Source: Colias croceus (lineage: Eukaryota > Arthropoda > Insecta > Lepidoptera > Pieridae). Taken from it: a DNA stretch of 64,000 nucleotides. This document shows, piece after piece, positions 32,166-44,964 of this stretch (positions within the stretch are counted from its first letter, which is position 1; each line of letters starts with the position of its first letter). A program made the translations under genes and the position numbers. The stretch is taken from positions 2,430,501 to 2,494,500 of the forward strand of contig NC_059558.1 of assembly GCF_905220415.1 (NCBI RefSeq). The letters are read 5' to 3'. The notes below the pieces were generated by a model. It ran no database searches. It worked only from the letters and a program-made list of their open reading frames with translations, and was not told the origin of the DNA.

Positions 32166-35100
32166 AAATCGCATTGAAAGAACAGCGTCAAAACGATGGC
32201 GGGGCTCAGTACGACGAGTTATTGCTTCTTCCGTTTGTAAGTTTCATCCCTTCCTTTAATAATTGTAACTATATTCTGAAGTCTTGTTTTAGTTTTATGT
32301 GAGTACTAACTTTGCCGCGCAGTTTTTCCCGCATTGCCCCGCTCTTATGTGTCTTAACATGTATATTGAGCTTAGTCCTCATCGATAAATGGGCTATTTA
32401 ACACTGAAGGTATTGTTCAAATCAGACTCGTAGTTTCTGAGATTAGCGCGTTTAACCAAACAAACTTAAAGCTTTATAATATTATACATATATTTATTCA
32501 AATCAAGCTCGCTGTAAAGTGTTCGAGATTTCATAAGAAATTAGAATGAGTAAATGGCATTTTCAATCCATTTATTGGCTATATTTTGTGAACACTGAAG
32601 ACTAAGTCTACATTTGATTGTATATTTGTTCATCATGACTCACAAACTATAATATGACTTCGATGAAAACATGAGTCACAAAATTGTCTTTCTGAAAACA
32701 AAGTTAGCGTAATAGGTAGGTATTATGTTTTAATTTGTAGACATAACTATAGATTACTAGCTATGCCGCGCGGTTTTACTCGAGGACGAACCCGGGCAAG
32801 ATCAAGTAAATGTAGAAATGATCATGTGTCATTCTGAACTATAATATTATTGTAAAGTTTCATCCAGATCCTACCATATTTTCTTTTTGACCCAATTCGT
32901 TACAAACATATTTTCATACAAATGCTACCTCTTTATAATATTAGTATAGATAGAGTATGTACTAAATACTTACTACGGAACATAAAATAAATGGTTAAAT
33001 TATGATTGTATTTCATACAATGTTTTTTATTTAACTGACAGATAAGCTAAACTGAAGATATCAGGAAACTACGCAACTGGCCATCAATCTATCCTACTGT
33101 TGGATACAGATTATCCTACCCAACATCTATACTAATATTTTCAGCTGAAGAGTTTGTTTGTTTGAACGCGCTAATCTCAGGAACTACTGGTCAGATTTGA
33201 AAAATTCTTTCGGATATAAAAGATTGAATAACCTTCGAAGGAAGGTTATATATATTCTATGTACCAACAGGAGCAATAGGAGCGTACCAATGCGAATGAA
33301 ACCGCGGGGCATAGCTAGTTAAAAATAAGGATACTAACTGTATTAGGTTGTAACGATACAAATTTCAAAGGAATCACCTACGTGATTTCCTGTGACAATG
33401 TGTAGGTGTAATTACCGACACTATGAATATTCAATGACTTGGCCACTGACCACATCCCTTCCTGAATTGATTAGTTTTGTAATTTGTGAACGTAATTGAG
33501 GTAAAATTCGGTTAAATGGATTATGGAATATTTTGTTCTTTTAATGATTTATTCTGCTATTCTGGGCGGTGACAAATCCAACAAATCCAAAACCATGAAA
33601 ATTGGTTCAGCAGATCTCGAGTTATAAGTGTTGGAACATACAGACTTTATTTATATATATAGATTGCTGTGATAAAGCAAGTTTTGATATTAATTGCTTT
33701 AAACAGAAGAGCTCTCGTTCTTGATGAAAACCTAGTACTTAAACCTTGATGTAATCGTTAAAATTCATAGTCAAAAAATCGCTAAATTATTAAATTTTCC
33801 ATTTACATAGACAGGTAACATACCGGCTAGACGCTTAATGAAACGGCTGATTAAGCAAATTGGCGACAGGCATAACATAATATCTAGAAATCACATGTAA
33901 AGAATACCTATATAAATTGTTTATTTTCCAGATAACCTTTCTTGTTTCACACACGGCTGCAGTACGGGCTGGGTATCAGGAGTACTGGGGAACGAGGCGC
34001 TCACAGGAGGTGCGTGGCTCGCCGCACTGCCTTGCCTCGTTGCTTTGCCCGCGGCACCAATGTTCGCGGTACTAGCTGATGTAAAGGGGAGGAAAGTGGG
34101 CGCGCTGTGTATAGGACTTAGTTTTATTGTAAGTATTATGTGTGCTTGTATTTTCAGTTCACGCGTATTTTCACCTGCATAAAATTCCTGCATAAAACGC
34201 GTATTCAAGTCAGTTGAACAAAATGGCACAAAATCAGTCTTATCGCCTACGGCGATCTCTACCTTTAACATTAACAACCACGTGTTATTGCTGCCTATTG
34301 GTTGACTGTGCTTAACTGCTTAGAGATCGTGTACCTATGTGTCTGAATTTAAGAGAATCTTCATAAATGAAGTTTCTCCACACACAGTTGAAATAAAAAA
34401 AAAATAATTATTATTTAATTTAGTAGGTCATTTTCTTTTTATGTCGGACGTAGATCGACATAACATGATATGACTTTTTTTGGGAACGAAATACTAACAA
34501 GCTTTGAAACACAAATGCGTTAGACACGTTGTACCGTATTTTTACGTCTTCTGAAGTATGTTCATTTAGAAATTAAAGATTTTTTAACGGATTTTAAACG
34601 TGATTTATTCATTATATTATTTTCCCGACGTGTATAATACTCCCGTTCGAAATGTATAATACTCGCGTAAAACAAACTCTACAAAATACTAAGTATGTTT
34701 ATTTTCAAAAAGGTTCTTAAATCTATGTTCCTTTTTAAGATAAGTTGGTCGCTAGCCGCATGGTGCGGGGCGCGGGGAGTGTGGGTCGCGCGGGTCGCCG
34801 CGGGCGCGGGAGGCGCGGGGGCGCTCGCGTTGGCCCCGCTATACTGTGCGGAGATAGCGCCCAGGACGAGGGGACTCGCTGCTATGCCTGCTTTGGCTTG
34901 CAGGTTTGTTCTAGAAACTTCTATTCGATACAAAGTTCGATTGACAATTTTCATTAAACATACCTACAGTTTTAACAAACTTCTAATCAGATCTGAAGTT
35001 GACGAGAGTTACAATATGTGTACTCAACTTACAAGTTACAAGCAGCTAGCTTTAAGTATTTTCATAGCGCAGCGTCTTTAACATATTTCAAAGCAGGCAG

Positions 35101-38100
35101 AATTTTTTTGCGAATTATAATATAATACTAGCTTACCGCCCGCGGCTTCGCCCGCTTTGTCCAAAACCTAATAAATTACATAGTAAAACCATCCTCTTGA
35201 ATCACTCTATCTATTTAAAAAATCCGTTATTCCGCATCAAAATCCGTTGCGTAGTTTTAAAGATTTAAGCATACAAAGGGACATAGGGACAGAGAAAGCG
35301 ACTTTGTTTTATACTATGTACTTATTGATTTAAATTTTGCTGTTTCTATTAACATCAATAGCCATGAATTATTCAGTGATATTAATGAAATGTCTAATTA
35401 AAATTACAATCATTACTTAATTATAAAAAATATTTTACAGTTGTGGAATACTCTTCGCCTATTTCGCTGGTGGGATGCTGTCAGCGCACGCGCTATCTCT
35501 ATCAATGGCAGTTCCTCCTCTCCTGTTGTTGATATCGTTGCTATGGTTACCGGAGACGCCGTCGTTTCTTATAAATGCGGGGAAGATACAGGTAAGGTAT
35601 AAAAGTAAGTGAAAATAAGTGAAGATGTATAATAAAAATATAAGATATTAAATACTTATATTATGATATCAACGATTTTATGCACAGCGAAATAATTTTA
35701 TATCATATTATGCTATGAGTTAAAAATAAACTTATAAACTTACTTATAAAATATATAAACAACTTCTTGCCATCTATTAATATTAATGAATGATTTGTCT
35801 AAACAGAAGTGCACAGAAGAGTACACTCATACATCTCCTAGGCGAAATATTTCATTAATTATTCATTAATAAGTTCTAAACAAATTTTATTTAATTTCGT
35901 ATTTGCAAAATCAAATCAACATCATACCTCCTGTTTTACTTACTCTTACAAACCTTTAAAGACCAATCACATGAGCACAGATAATTTAACTATACCTTTA
36001 TAAATTATTCTAATTTTCAGGAAGCAGCAAAAGTAATGTGCTGGTTCGACGGTTCGGACTTCCGGGAGGACCTCACTGACGTCATCGAGCAGCAGGAGGT
36101 CCGTATTCGTACGTCGGACTATGGGCGCCGTGACGTCATGCGATACGACTCCGACACGTTCCAACCAATGCTGAAGAGGGGCAGTGGTCTGGAGTCCACG
36201 TCGGATAAACGGAGTGAAAGGAGTGAGAAATCTGCGTGTAGGGAGCTGTGTGAGTGTTTATTACTTCTATAAATAAATAAATAAATATTAAAAAAAATTA
36301 TTGACATAATAACACAGGTATAGACTACGATAATATGTCTTCTTTGTTTGTTTTTGTTTTGCTTTTATTAATGTTTTGTGATGATTGCCAAATAAACGTA
36401 CTTATTTTCTTTCTTTCTATATGTGCTGTTCGACAAAGTGGACTAGAGAGTAGTAGATTGATAGTCTGAATTTATTGAAGTGAAACTTCTTTATCAGGGT
36501 TGGAAAAAAAAATTAGTGTAACATTTTTTCGTTACGCGCCATCTTTTTCTTATACCTACCACGCGTGATTCGACGTATTTCTGTAAAGTTGTTAAATTAT
36601 TTTTTGAAAAATAAGGTCATAAAGAAGTTTCACTTCTTACGTGTGTACATTAGTACACGCACACATTTTTTCTTTCCCGAATATTAACTTTTACTAGCAA
36701 ATTGTCAGCAGACGGAGCCGGGTACCTGTTTTAATAAATATTATAAGTAATATTTTTTTTATGTATAAGTCGACAAACGATCTTGTTCGTCACCGTACAG
36801 AAAGCGATGATTTGCGCCGCCCATGAACAACCACAGACTCTGGAGTATTGTGTGTGTGTATATAGTTTTAAAATAAAACGTATCTGACTTTAATACCTTT
36901 CAGTCCGTCACCGTCGTTCCCGTCGTGCTCTCTTCTCTTGCTTCGTGGTTATCGGCGCAGCGGCTGGCAGCGGCGCCGGCGCTGTCAACAGCTTTGCCGC
37001 CGCAGTACTGCGTCACTCTGCGCATCAAATACCAGTGTTGAACGCGACGGCATACAACTTCTCTATATACAACGGGTGAGATGATTAGATACTTCTTTCT
37101 AGGCGAAGATTTTCAAAATAAATAGCTATCTGTGCTTAATAATGTGCCAAATGTTATAGGAATATAAGACTAGACACACGTAGACAATGAATATATCTAT
37201 TTCATAGATACACTACACATTTAATAACTCAATCTAAAATCTTTGAAAAAGCAATCTATAAGAGATTTTATAATTTCTTCAGTAAAAATAATGTCATCAA
37301 TACTCAACAAAACGGTTTTCAAAAGAATAAATCAACTACGATAGCTATCTTCTCAGTGATAAAAACAATTACTGAGAGTATTGATAAGAAACTACCTGTA
37401 ACATCTATCTTCTTTGACTTATCAAAAGCTTTTGATTTCGTAAACCACAATATTTTAACATATAAATGTGAGAAATATGGAATTAGGGGCCCGGCCTATG
37501 ATTTGATAAAAAGCTATCTGGCAAATAGGAAACAATATGTGGAAATATTAAATAAAGATGAAAATCAGGAAATAATGGCTTACAAATCAGCATATCAACA
37601 TAATAGATATGGAGTACCCCAAGGGAGTCTACTTGGACCGTTACTATTTTTAATATATATTAATGACTTGCCAAAAATAACGAGATATGACTGTATTTTA
37701 TTCGCTGATGACATTTGTTTAACAATTCCTGACGATCTGAAAGAGACTAATTATAACGTGACTTTAAATAATTCTATTCATAATATAATAAGCTGGTTAA
37801 AATGTAATGGATTGACTCCAAATTTAACAAAAACAAAATGCATGCAATTTTTAAATTATTATAAAACGCAGAGATTTCCCATTAATATTAAATATAATGA
37901 CGAACAGATACAACAAGTAAATAGTATACAATTTCTAGGACTACGATTGGACGAAAACTTAAATCGGAAACTTCAATGCAACGCAATGTGCTCTAAAATA
38001 AATATTGAAAATTAAGAAGAACTATTTCATACGAAGCTGCTTTAACTGCTTATCATGCTTATGTTGGCTCTGTCTTAAGATATAGCATTATTTTCTGGGG

Positions 38101-39706
38101 TAACTCGACAGACGCCATTAAAGTATTTATTGGTCAAAAAAAATGCATAAGAGCACTTTGTAACGCATTTCCTCTGGATTCCTGCAGACCATTGTTTAGG
38201 AGATGTAGAATATTGACGTTAACTGGAATTTATCTATTAGAGGCTGCTCTTTTCGTGAAAAACATTACAAGATCTTCAATAGTGCAGGGGAGAACTGTCA
38301 ACTTGGACAGAGAGACCCGGACAGGTTGATAATACCAAAGCACAGAACAACTTTATGTAAAAAAATGCATATATCATGGCCATAAATATATTTAACGCCT
38401 TACCTAAAAATATAAGAGAGCTACCGTTAAATAGATTTAAGTTTAAGCTTAAAAACTGGTTAATTGACAAATGCTATTATAATTTAAATGAATTTTTTGA
38501 TGCAAATATGTAATAATTTATTATAATTTATTTTAATTTGATTTGAATCTCTGTCATCATCGCTAATAAAATGTTTATAATTTATATTAAAATTTAAAAT
38601 TTAACAAGCACTGTAAAATTTAGTTAATGTAACTATTCGCATGCCAGCTGAGACTGGCGAATTGTGTAGAACATGTTCTCTCATAACACCAATGTATTAC
38701 CACTTTTCTTGCGAATAAATTCATTTCATTTCATTTCATTTCATTTCAGCCCCTGGAATCACAGACACAATAGAAAATCTATTGTATCCTCGCCCGATCG
38801 GGCCGCACGGGGCTCAATGGGTTAATTACATTTTATTAACAACTAGCTGCTCCCCGCGGTTTCACCCCCGTGGCTCCGCTCCTGTTGGTCGTAGCGTGAT
38901 GATATATAGCCTATAACCTTCCTCGATAAATGAGCTTTCTAACACCGAAAGAATTTTTTAAATCGGACCAGTAGTTCCCGAGATTAGCGCGTTCAAACAA
39001 ACAAACAAACTCTTCAGCTTTATAATATTAGTATAGATGACAACAATTTAAGAACGAAATCTATCATTATATTTTGTATGTTTATTTCAAATCTCAATCT
39101 TAAATGGACTGTCCTAGATTTTTTTTCAACAATCGTTACACAAAATTTACTTCAGAAAGGTAAACGAAGATAACTCCATAAATAAATAATAGGGAAACAA
39201 ACATACTAAAATATATTGTTTTCTTCTGCCTTTCAGGACCTTACCACGCCACCTGTTTGAAACGTCAGAAGCTGGTTCGATGTTGTGTGGTACCGCTTTA
39301 GTGCTGGGAGCAGCAGTTGCCACCATCACTGTCGATAAAGTTGGTCGAAAAGTACGTAATACTAACTAGGTACTAATTTATATTAGGTACTAGCATCCGC
39401 CCGCGACTCCGTCCGCGCGGATGTCGGTCTTCGCGTGGATGGTTTATTTCTTCATTTTGAGTAACTCTGACAATGATATCTTATAAATATATATTGGACT
39501 CAAATACGGCTAGGCCTATAATAATACGCAACGTGTGTTCGCGGTTCTACAGAACAACGTCTATGGATAAAACTGAAAAGATTAATTTTTCTCTACGTAT
39601 TTTTCCAGGATAAAAAGTATCCTATTATACGCCCAGGATAATAAGGTATAATTATACCAAGTTTCATCGAAATCGAACCGTTAGTTTTCACGTGATGCCT
39701 GAACAT

Positions 39707-39739
<33 letters not shown>

Positions 39740-41526
39740 AATTTTTTTAAACACATATTTGGGTTTGGTATCGATCCAGTAACACCCCCTGGTATATATT
39801 TTTTCAATATTTTCAATGTACAGAATTGACCCTTCTACAGATTTATTATATGTATAGATTACCAATACCGAATATAGTTCATTCATTACTTGCTTTGAAA
39901 TTTTAAACATCAACAAGATTTAAAGGAAATATCTAACATCTATGATTTTACAAAAAAATAAAGCAGCTGATAAGTTCGGTTAACCAGATGTAAAATAAGT
40001 TACTGCCGGGATTAACGGCACAATCATTAAACATTAAAAGTTAAAAGATGTGACACAACCTTATACTTTTATAAATTACAAAACACTGCAGTTATATCTC
40101 TTTATCAGTTTCTAAATCATTTTTTTCATCTATCTTTTCTTTGCTATGACCATCTTATTTCTTCTATTTTTCAGACTTTACTACTCTGGTCGTGTTCTGG
40201 CATTGCATTCTGCTTAGCCATTCTGGGCGTCTACTGCGATCCACATTTCCAAATAAACTTCTACAAACACCGGTTATCCTACAAGAAAATCACCAAAGAT
40301 AAAAGTATCAGAGAAAGAATAGAGATTCCCGAAAATTTAACTATATACAATGATTCCTTTACAAATGACACTAAAGCCTGGTACAGAATTGGTCTAGAAT
40401 CTAATACTACAGATGACTGGAAATCTGTTAAATTCGAACACAGCATAGAGAAAGAAGACTTGTCAATATGGCTGCCCGTGATTCTACTGTCTATGGTCTT
40501 GTTCTTATACAATATAGGCCTTGGATCAGTGCCTTATGTGTTAATATCGGAATTATTTGTAGTTAATGTGAGTATAATTTGTTATTTAAAGATAGCTTGT
40601 AGGTGTTGTCAAAATGAACTTCTAAATTAGGAGATATAAAACTGATATTAAACACTTAAGGTACAAGTCCGAGACGGGCCGCAGACCGCAAACTGCAACA
40701 GCAAACTGCAAGCGACACCACTTGTTTCTATGAACATCTATGAATCGCTGCGCGTTGCGTCTGCAGGCAGCAGTGGCGCCGCGCTTGGAATCAATTTCAT
40801 AGATGTTCATAGAAACAAGTGCTGTCGCTTGCAGTTTGCGGTTGCAGTTTGCGGTCTGCGGCCCGTCTCGGACTTGTACCTTTATAGTGCTATCCTACTA
40901 GTCCTACTAATATTATAATATGCGAAAGTTTGTATGGATGTATCGATGTTTGTTACTCTTTCACGTAAAAACTACTGAACCGATTACAATGAAATTTAGC
41001 ACACATATAGAGGGTAACTTGGATTAACACATAGGATAGTTTTTATCCCGGAAATCCCACGGGAACGGGAACTATGCGGGTTTTCCTTTGCAAACGCGGG
41101 CGAAGCCGCGGGCGGAAATCTAGTTTATCATATTGAAATAACCCCAGCAGGAGCAAAACTAACTTGAACTGTTGCCAAACAAAAGGTTGATTAAATTGCG
41201 ACAATTTTCTGTATTTTTACAAAAGTTCCTTATTACTTAATTCAAAACATTTTTATTAATTTTTTCAGGTAAGAAGCCTTGCATCAAGCTTCCTCATCAC
41301 ATGGATGTGGCTTAGTAACTTCTTAGTTCTCCGCTACTACGGAACCATCGCTTTTTCCCTTGGTCTCCACGCTACATACTACATCTGTTCATCAATTACA
41401 CTCCTAGGAGCAGGATACATTTATCTAACCCTGCCAGAGACTAAAGGAAAATCACAGAGCCAAATAGAAGATTCCCTGAGTGGTCCCTGGTTGATACCTT
41501 TAGGCAGAAAGAAGAACGAACGATGA
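32166..41526 (+). CDS. SLC2/Tret1-like MFS sugar transporter, N-terminus missing
   Basis: Nine exons join in phase: 32166-32236, 33932-34128, 34740-34903, 35441-35591, 36021-36249, 36904-37075, 39237-39351, 40175-40567 and 41269-41526, all with GT/AG borders and a TGA stop. They encode about 583 codons of a 12-helix major facilitator. Seen in order: VRRVIASSVYNL and TM1 (GWVSGVL); TM2 and loop LADVKGRK; TM4 with YCAEIAPRTRG; TM6 with LPETPSFLINAGK; a ~80-residue cytoplasmic loop; TM8/9 loop TVDKVGRK; a long TM9-10 loop; TM10 GLGSVPYVLISELF; TM12 end LPETKGKSQSQIE. These are sugar-transporter-family motifs, so a plasma-membrane sugar carrier is expected; Drosophila and lepidopteran relatives include the trehalose facilitator Tret1. 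The first exon begins with a third-codon base, so at least one 5' coding exon lies upstream and was not found. TM7 lacks the usual QQ-SG-N signature, so the substrate is uncertain. Confidence 0.85.
32300..32490 (-). mobile_element. Helitron-like element, H1, degraded
   Basis: In the first visible transporter intron. GTTTCTGAGATTAGCGCGTT and AAAGCTTTATAATATTAT are the H1 signature; the 3' CTAG is mutated. Confidence 0.5.
32757..32950 (-). mobile_element. Helitron-like element with H4-like start
   Basis: CTAGCTATGCCGCGCGGTTT at the low end; CCTCTTTATAATATTAGTAT plus AGA at the high end. The middle differs from other copies. Intron of the transporter. Confidence 0.5.
33126..33318 (+). mobile_element. 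Helitron-like element, H1
   Basis: A|TCTATACTAATATTTTCAGC start, GAACGCGCTAATCTCAGGAA, end GCGGGGCATAGCTAG|T. Intron of the transporter. Confidence 0.65.
35128..35321 (-). mobile_element. Helitron-like element, H5
   Basis: CTAGCTTACCGCCCGCGGCT at the low end and complement of CATAGTATAAAACAAAG at the high end. In the intron between transporter exons 34740-34903 and 35441-35591. Confidence 0.65.
36475..36666 (+). mobile_element. MITE of the AAGTGAAACTTCTTT family
   Basis: TGAAGTGAAACTTCTTTATC at the left, AAAGAAGTTTCACTTCTTAC at the right, then GTGTGTACATTAGTACACGC. Same family as 8010-8398, 47855-47992, 49598-49745 and 59385-59550. In a transporter intron. Confidence 0.65.
37190..38748 (+). 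pseudogene. 5'-truncated non-LTR retrotransposon (Jockey/CR1-like) with broken reverse transcriptase
   Basis: Lies in the transporter intron 37076-39236, same strand. Frame one, ~37205-38015, covers much of a LINE reverse transcriptase: SKIFEKAIYKRF, TSIFFDLSKAFDFVNH, GVPQGSLLGPLLFLIYINDL and the catalytic LFADD box. The reading frame breaks near 38000. A second frame, ~38080-38285, continues with IIFWGNSTDAIK and LFRRCRILTLTGIYLLEAA, and a third gives the thumb/C-terminal region to ~38510. It ends in a (TTTCA)n tail at ~38720-38748. The endonuclease and 5' end are absent. It is a dead copy that lengthens the intron. Confidence 0.85.
38843..39037 (-). mobile_element. Helitron-like element, H1
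   Basis: CTAGCTGCTCCCCGCGGTTT at the low end, GTATAGA at the high end; same transporter intron as the LINE. Confidence 0.7.
39390..39858 (-). mobile_element. Helitron-like element, H6, near full length
   Basis: About 470 bp: CTAGCATCCGCCCGCGACTC, GGATGTCGGTCTTCGCGTGG, (GACA)n at ~39706-39738 and CTGTAGAAGGGTCAATTC (complement) near the high end. Closely matches 57499-57960. In a transporter intron. Confidence 0.7.
40658..40882. mobile_element. Fold-back MITE with ~87-bp near-perfect arms
   Basis: Arms begin AAGGTACAAGTCCGAGACGG; left arm 40658-40744 and right arm ~40796-40882 differ at about two positions. The ~51-bp loop is GC-rich. Lies in the last transporter intron. Frames on both strands within it are palindrome artefacts. 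Confidence 0.85.
40902..41123 (+). mobile_element. Helitron-like element, H3
   Basis: TCCTACTAATATTATAATAT start 20 bp after the fold-back element; end GCGGGCGAAGCCGCGGGCGG, AAAT, CTAG|T. Last intron of the transporter. Confidence 0.7.
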
Positions 41527-42524
41527 CATACACCAGAAGTATTTACTATCTCAGAGAGAAGTGAATAGATAAATTGGGCATAGATTGTGTTTCGGGATTT
41601 TTAGTCCAAAAATGTTCAGATTAGGCAGGCTAAGAATATTGGTTTTGTGCCGTTTTGTAATTGTGGGATGTAAGCCAAATACATTATTTATCCAAGTAAA
41701 TTTGGATTTATGTCGTAGTTAGGTATTGAAGAAAGAGCACCGAAGAGATGGTGGACGTACAAAGATATCTGTAGGTAATGATAAAGAATATCAGGTTCAT
41801 ATTAGTCGTAGTTATGGAAGAATTGTGTATTGCCATTATAAATAAATACTGATAACTGTAAGGAAAAGTTGGCAAAGTAAGGTTAAAGCAGAATTTCATT
41901 TAGAAAAGAACAGAAGATAGATGAATTCGCAAGATGATATCATGATAGTATTTTCTGGAAACTGCCAGACCCAATTTAAATGTGAAATTCAGCTCTAATT
42001 TTCATTCTAAATGTTAAAAAAGAAATTAATTATATCCAAAATAAAAACTTGCCAGAAGCAGATAAGTATAGGTATTATCAGGATAATATAATATGTATTG
42101 TAAAGGTTCCTCCGAATGATTCTGATTTTTCATTTATTCTGCAAATAATTATTAGCCAAGTAGTTATGGAAAGGAGAATAAATAGGAAGGAAAGTTTGGA
42201 TCATTTGCGTTCCTACAAAAGACGTTTAACCGTCTTCTAGTCAATTAAATGTTATAAAAGAGATGCATTAGTCAATTGCAAAGATACATTTCGCCGAATG
42301 ATTCAATAATATCATAGTAAATAAGATTTTATGCTAGAGCTGCCATAAATATTGAATCATTAGATAGAATAAGCATGGGAAATGTGAATAACTAGGAGGT
42401 AAAAGGGTTAATTGAATTCCAAAATGATTATTATTTTTGAGGTACTCCATAGAAAAAGCTGTCTGAAACGACTGACCTTTTTGCATTGAACTTAGAAGTA
42501 GAAAGAAGAAGTATATCTGCTTCT
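41527..42524. other. 3' flank of the transporter, no other gene
   Basis: Presumed 3' UTR and intergenic DNA. AATAAA occurs at ~41840, but no sole polyadenylation site can be singled out. A 63-codon frame at 42049-42240 has no recognisable feature. Confidence 0.4.
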
Positions 42525-42708
42525 TTATGCGTATCATCATCAGCCTATTATGTTCCCAATGCTGGGACACGGGCCTCTCGTAAGAGATCAGGCGTAATCC
42601 ACCAGGCTGGCCAAGTGCAGGTTGGCGGATATCACGTCATGTCGTCGAACTTTTGATTCTTCGACGTGTCGGTTTCCTCAAGATGTTTTCACCGTTCAAG
42701 TTATGCGT
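42525..42708 (-). mobile_element. Truncated RTE-like LINE tail with target-site duplication
   Basis: TTATGCGT at 42525-42532 and 42701-42708. The 168-bp body has ATCATCATCAGCC at the low side (3' GATGAT tail on minus), GGACACGGGCCTC, CACCAGGCTGGCCAAGTGC and GGTTTCCTCAAGATGTTTTC. Sister of 59758-59931. Confidence 0.7.
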
Positions 42709-42761
42709 GTATGGGATCAAAATACCAACGACCGTAGATTATTAGAAATCATAATGATGGG

Positions 42762-42904
42762 TTCAGACTCTTGCGTTCAGAGTGACATTCAACGAGCACA
42801 AGCGTGTCAACATGTTGTTTGTGCATGCGCCCGTATTTATTTGTTTGTACCGGAAGCACACGGGCTGCTTGTCAGGTTGCTTGCCACGCGTCTGAACGTA
42901 CCTT
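42762..42904 (+). mobile_element. MITE-like repeat, relative of 5567-5780
   Basis: GGGTTCAGACTCTTGCG at the left and CGCGTCTGAACGTACC at the right; lacks the expanded 12-bp array of the first copy. Confidence 0.6.
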
Positions 42905-43463
42905 TAGATAATTTTTACAACCAATATTTATGACAGCTTTACATTATTAGTTAATATAAATTATTCAATACCAAAAGCATATTTTGTTGTAATTGTTGTT
43001 GTGACGTGTTTACATAATTAATAAAAATACATATTTATTGTAACACATACATACTTACATAGTTAGATACCTACAGATTAGTACATGTTATATTTTTAAG
43101 CAGATGCATTTTTGTATAGAACTAGATTTATATACGTGTATTGTTTAATTTAGTATGAATAAAGGATAAATATTTTAATACATATTTCATAAACATATGA
43201 ACAGTTACATTCTAAATGTATTATATCAGTGTTCAACACAACCTGTTAAAACTGGAAATAGATTAGGTACTCATATTAATTATATCATTAATTAATTTAT
43301 AAAAATACAATTATTTATAGTCACGTTACGCCAGAATTCCCAAATGAATCTGTTACATGTAAGGATAATATAAAATTTACCACAAGATTAATATAGTTAG
43401 AATATGATATTATTCTATTTTTTACTAAGCTATGAATAATTTACAATTGTTTTTTATTTAACA
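42905..43463. other. Intergenic, no gene seen
   Basis: AT-rich DNA. Confidence 0.45.
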
Positions 43464-43609
43464 CTAGCTGCGCTCCGCGGTTTCACCCTCGAAGCTCCGT
43501 TCCTGTTGGTCGTAGCGTGAAATAATTTTTCAAATCGGACCAGTAGTTCCTGAGATTTGCGCATTCAAACAAACCAACAAATTCTTTAGTTTTATAATAT
43601 TAGCATAGA
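43464..43609 (-). mobile_element. Helitron-like element, H1, with internal deletion
   Basis: CTAGCTGCGCTCCGCGGTTT at the low end; the segment with TATAGCC...CCTCGATAAA found in other H1 copies is missing. Confidence 0.6.
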
Positions 43610-44293
43610 TAAAAATTGATACCAAAACTAACATTAAAGTAAATCCTTATTCTTCTATACAATACCTAGTAATTTAGTCGGTCTCTACAGTTTGAGAATT
43701 CGGCCATTAATTATAATTATAATTAATAATCAAATAAAATGCGTTAGTTATAAGTATACATGGAATTGATGTACAATTATCATAGTAAGTATTGTGATCG
43801 TTCAATATTTTATTATATTTTGTAATTTAAATGTGTAAATTAGTATTAATATTGGGTTGGTTAAGTTCATAAAGTCATAAAACTGGCACTTGATAATTGA
43901 TGTTATAAATGTAGAAAAGCAAGTTGATTCGCTAACTAATTGTTTGTAAAAGCCCTCCGGTACATCTTTAGGCTGCATATTAGGATATTCTTACCAATAA
44001 TGATGATCTCTATTAGTATTTTTTATATCTAGTTAACTTTAGGTACATATAAATAAAAGATCCTTCTCATCGCCAGTAGTTTTCGACGATTATTTCGTTT
44101 GCGTATCATTTTACGCTGTCTCTGGTTTCATAAAAGAACAAAGGTAAGAAATAATAGACATAACCTTGTATTGTGGTTATTTTTATGATAAACTAACTTC
44201 AATCCATAATTTTGCTTGTACCCAGATAAAAGCAGGATATTTTACTAGTCTAAAGAAATAGGAAACAAATTATTCTTCTATATTTATAACGTA
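43610..44293. other. Intergenic, no gene seen
   Basis: AT-rich; TAATTATAATTA-type simple sequence around 43708-43730. Confidence 0.45.
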
Positions 44294-44537
44294 CTAGTTT
44301 TCCGCCCGCGGCTTCACCCGCGCAGTCAAAGAAAAACCCGCATAGTTCCCGTTCCCGTGGGATTTCCGAGATAAAACCTACCCTATGTCCCGGGGTAAAA
44401 AGTAGCCTATGTCCTTTCTCGGGTATCAAAATATCTCTATACCAAATTTCATGCAAATTGGTTCAGTAGTTAAGGCGTGATTGAGTAAACAGACAGACAG
44501 ACAGAGTTACTTTCGCATTTATAATATTAAGTATGGA
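44294..44537 (-). mobile_element. Chimeric Helitron-like element, H2 5' with H3-type 3' module
   Basis: CTAGTTTTCCGCCCGCGGCT at the low end, H3-type CCCGTTCCCGTGGGATTTCC, then H2 GAGTTACTTTCGCATTT and GTATGGA at the high end. Confidence 0.7.
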
Positions 44538-44964
44538 TGGAAAGGATTGGGAATAAATGCTTTGCAAAGAGTCGATAAAGATTTAAACATAGTTCATCGC
44601 ATATACCCCAAAATATAAATAATATTATGTACCATAGACCATAAAGTTTCAGAATCGGATAAACATATTTTTCTAGCATTTGGATCAGTATTCGAAGATG
44701 TAATATTTTGGTAACGTTGCCTTAGTTTCAGACATTTGTGTAATAAATATGTTAAATGGAACTGTGTTTTATTTTATACCTGAAGACTGAGAGAATTACA
44801 TAGATAAATTTATACCTGATGTAAGTTACAGTATTTTGTATTGATATTTTTATATTTTTCTTTCTTTTTACACACATGAAATTTTTTTTAAAGGCACCTT
44901 CAGAAGTGAAACTTTAAGTGTACTTTTATTTTAAAACATAACACTAAGTTCAGCATAGATTATA

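Noticed and set aside
32166..32236. ATG at 32195 as the transporter start
   Set aside because: That frame gives an in-frame stop when joined to the next exon; the frame that continues into the MFS motifs has no ATG here.
33921..34277. 118-codon minus-strand frame rich in Ala/Ser/Pro
   Set aside because: It is the reverse complement of the GC-rich transporter exon 33932-34128, whose plus-strand frame has splice sites and MFS motifs.
34679..34954. 91-codon minus-strand frame
   Set aside because: Shadow of transporter exon 34740-34903.
40622..40918. Two 62-codon frames on opposite strands with nearly the same protein
   Set aside because: They are the two arms of a fold-back element.
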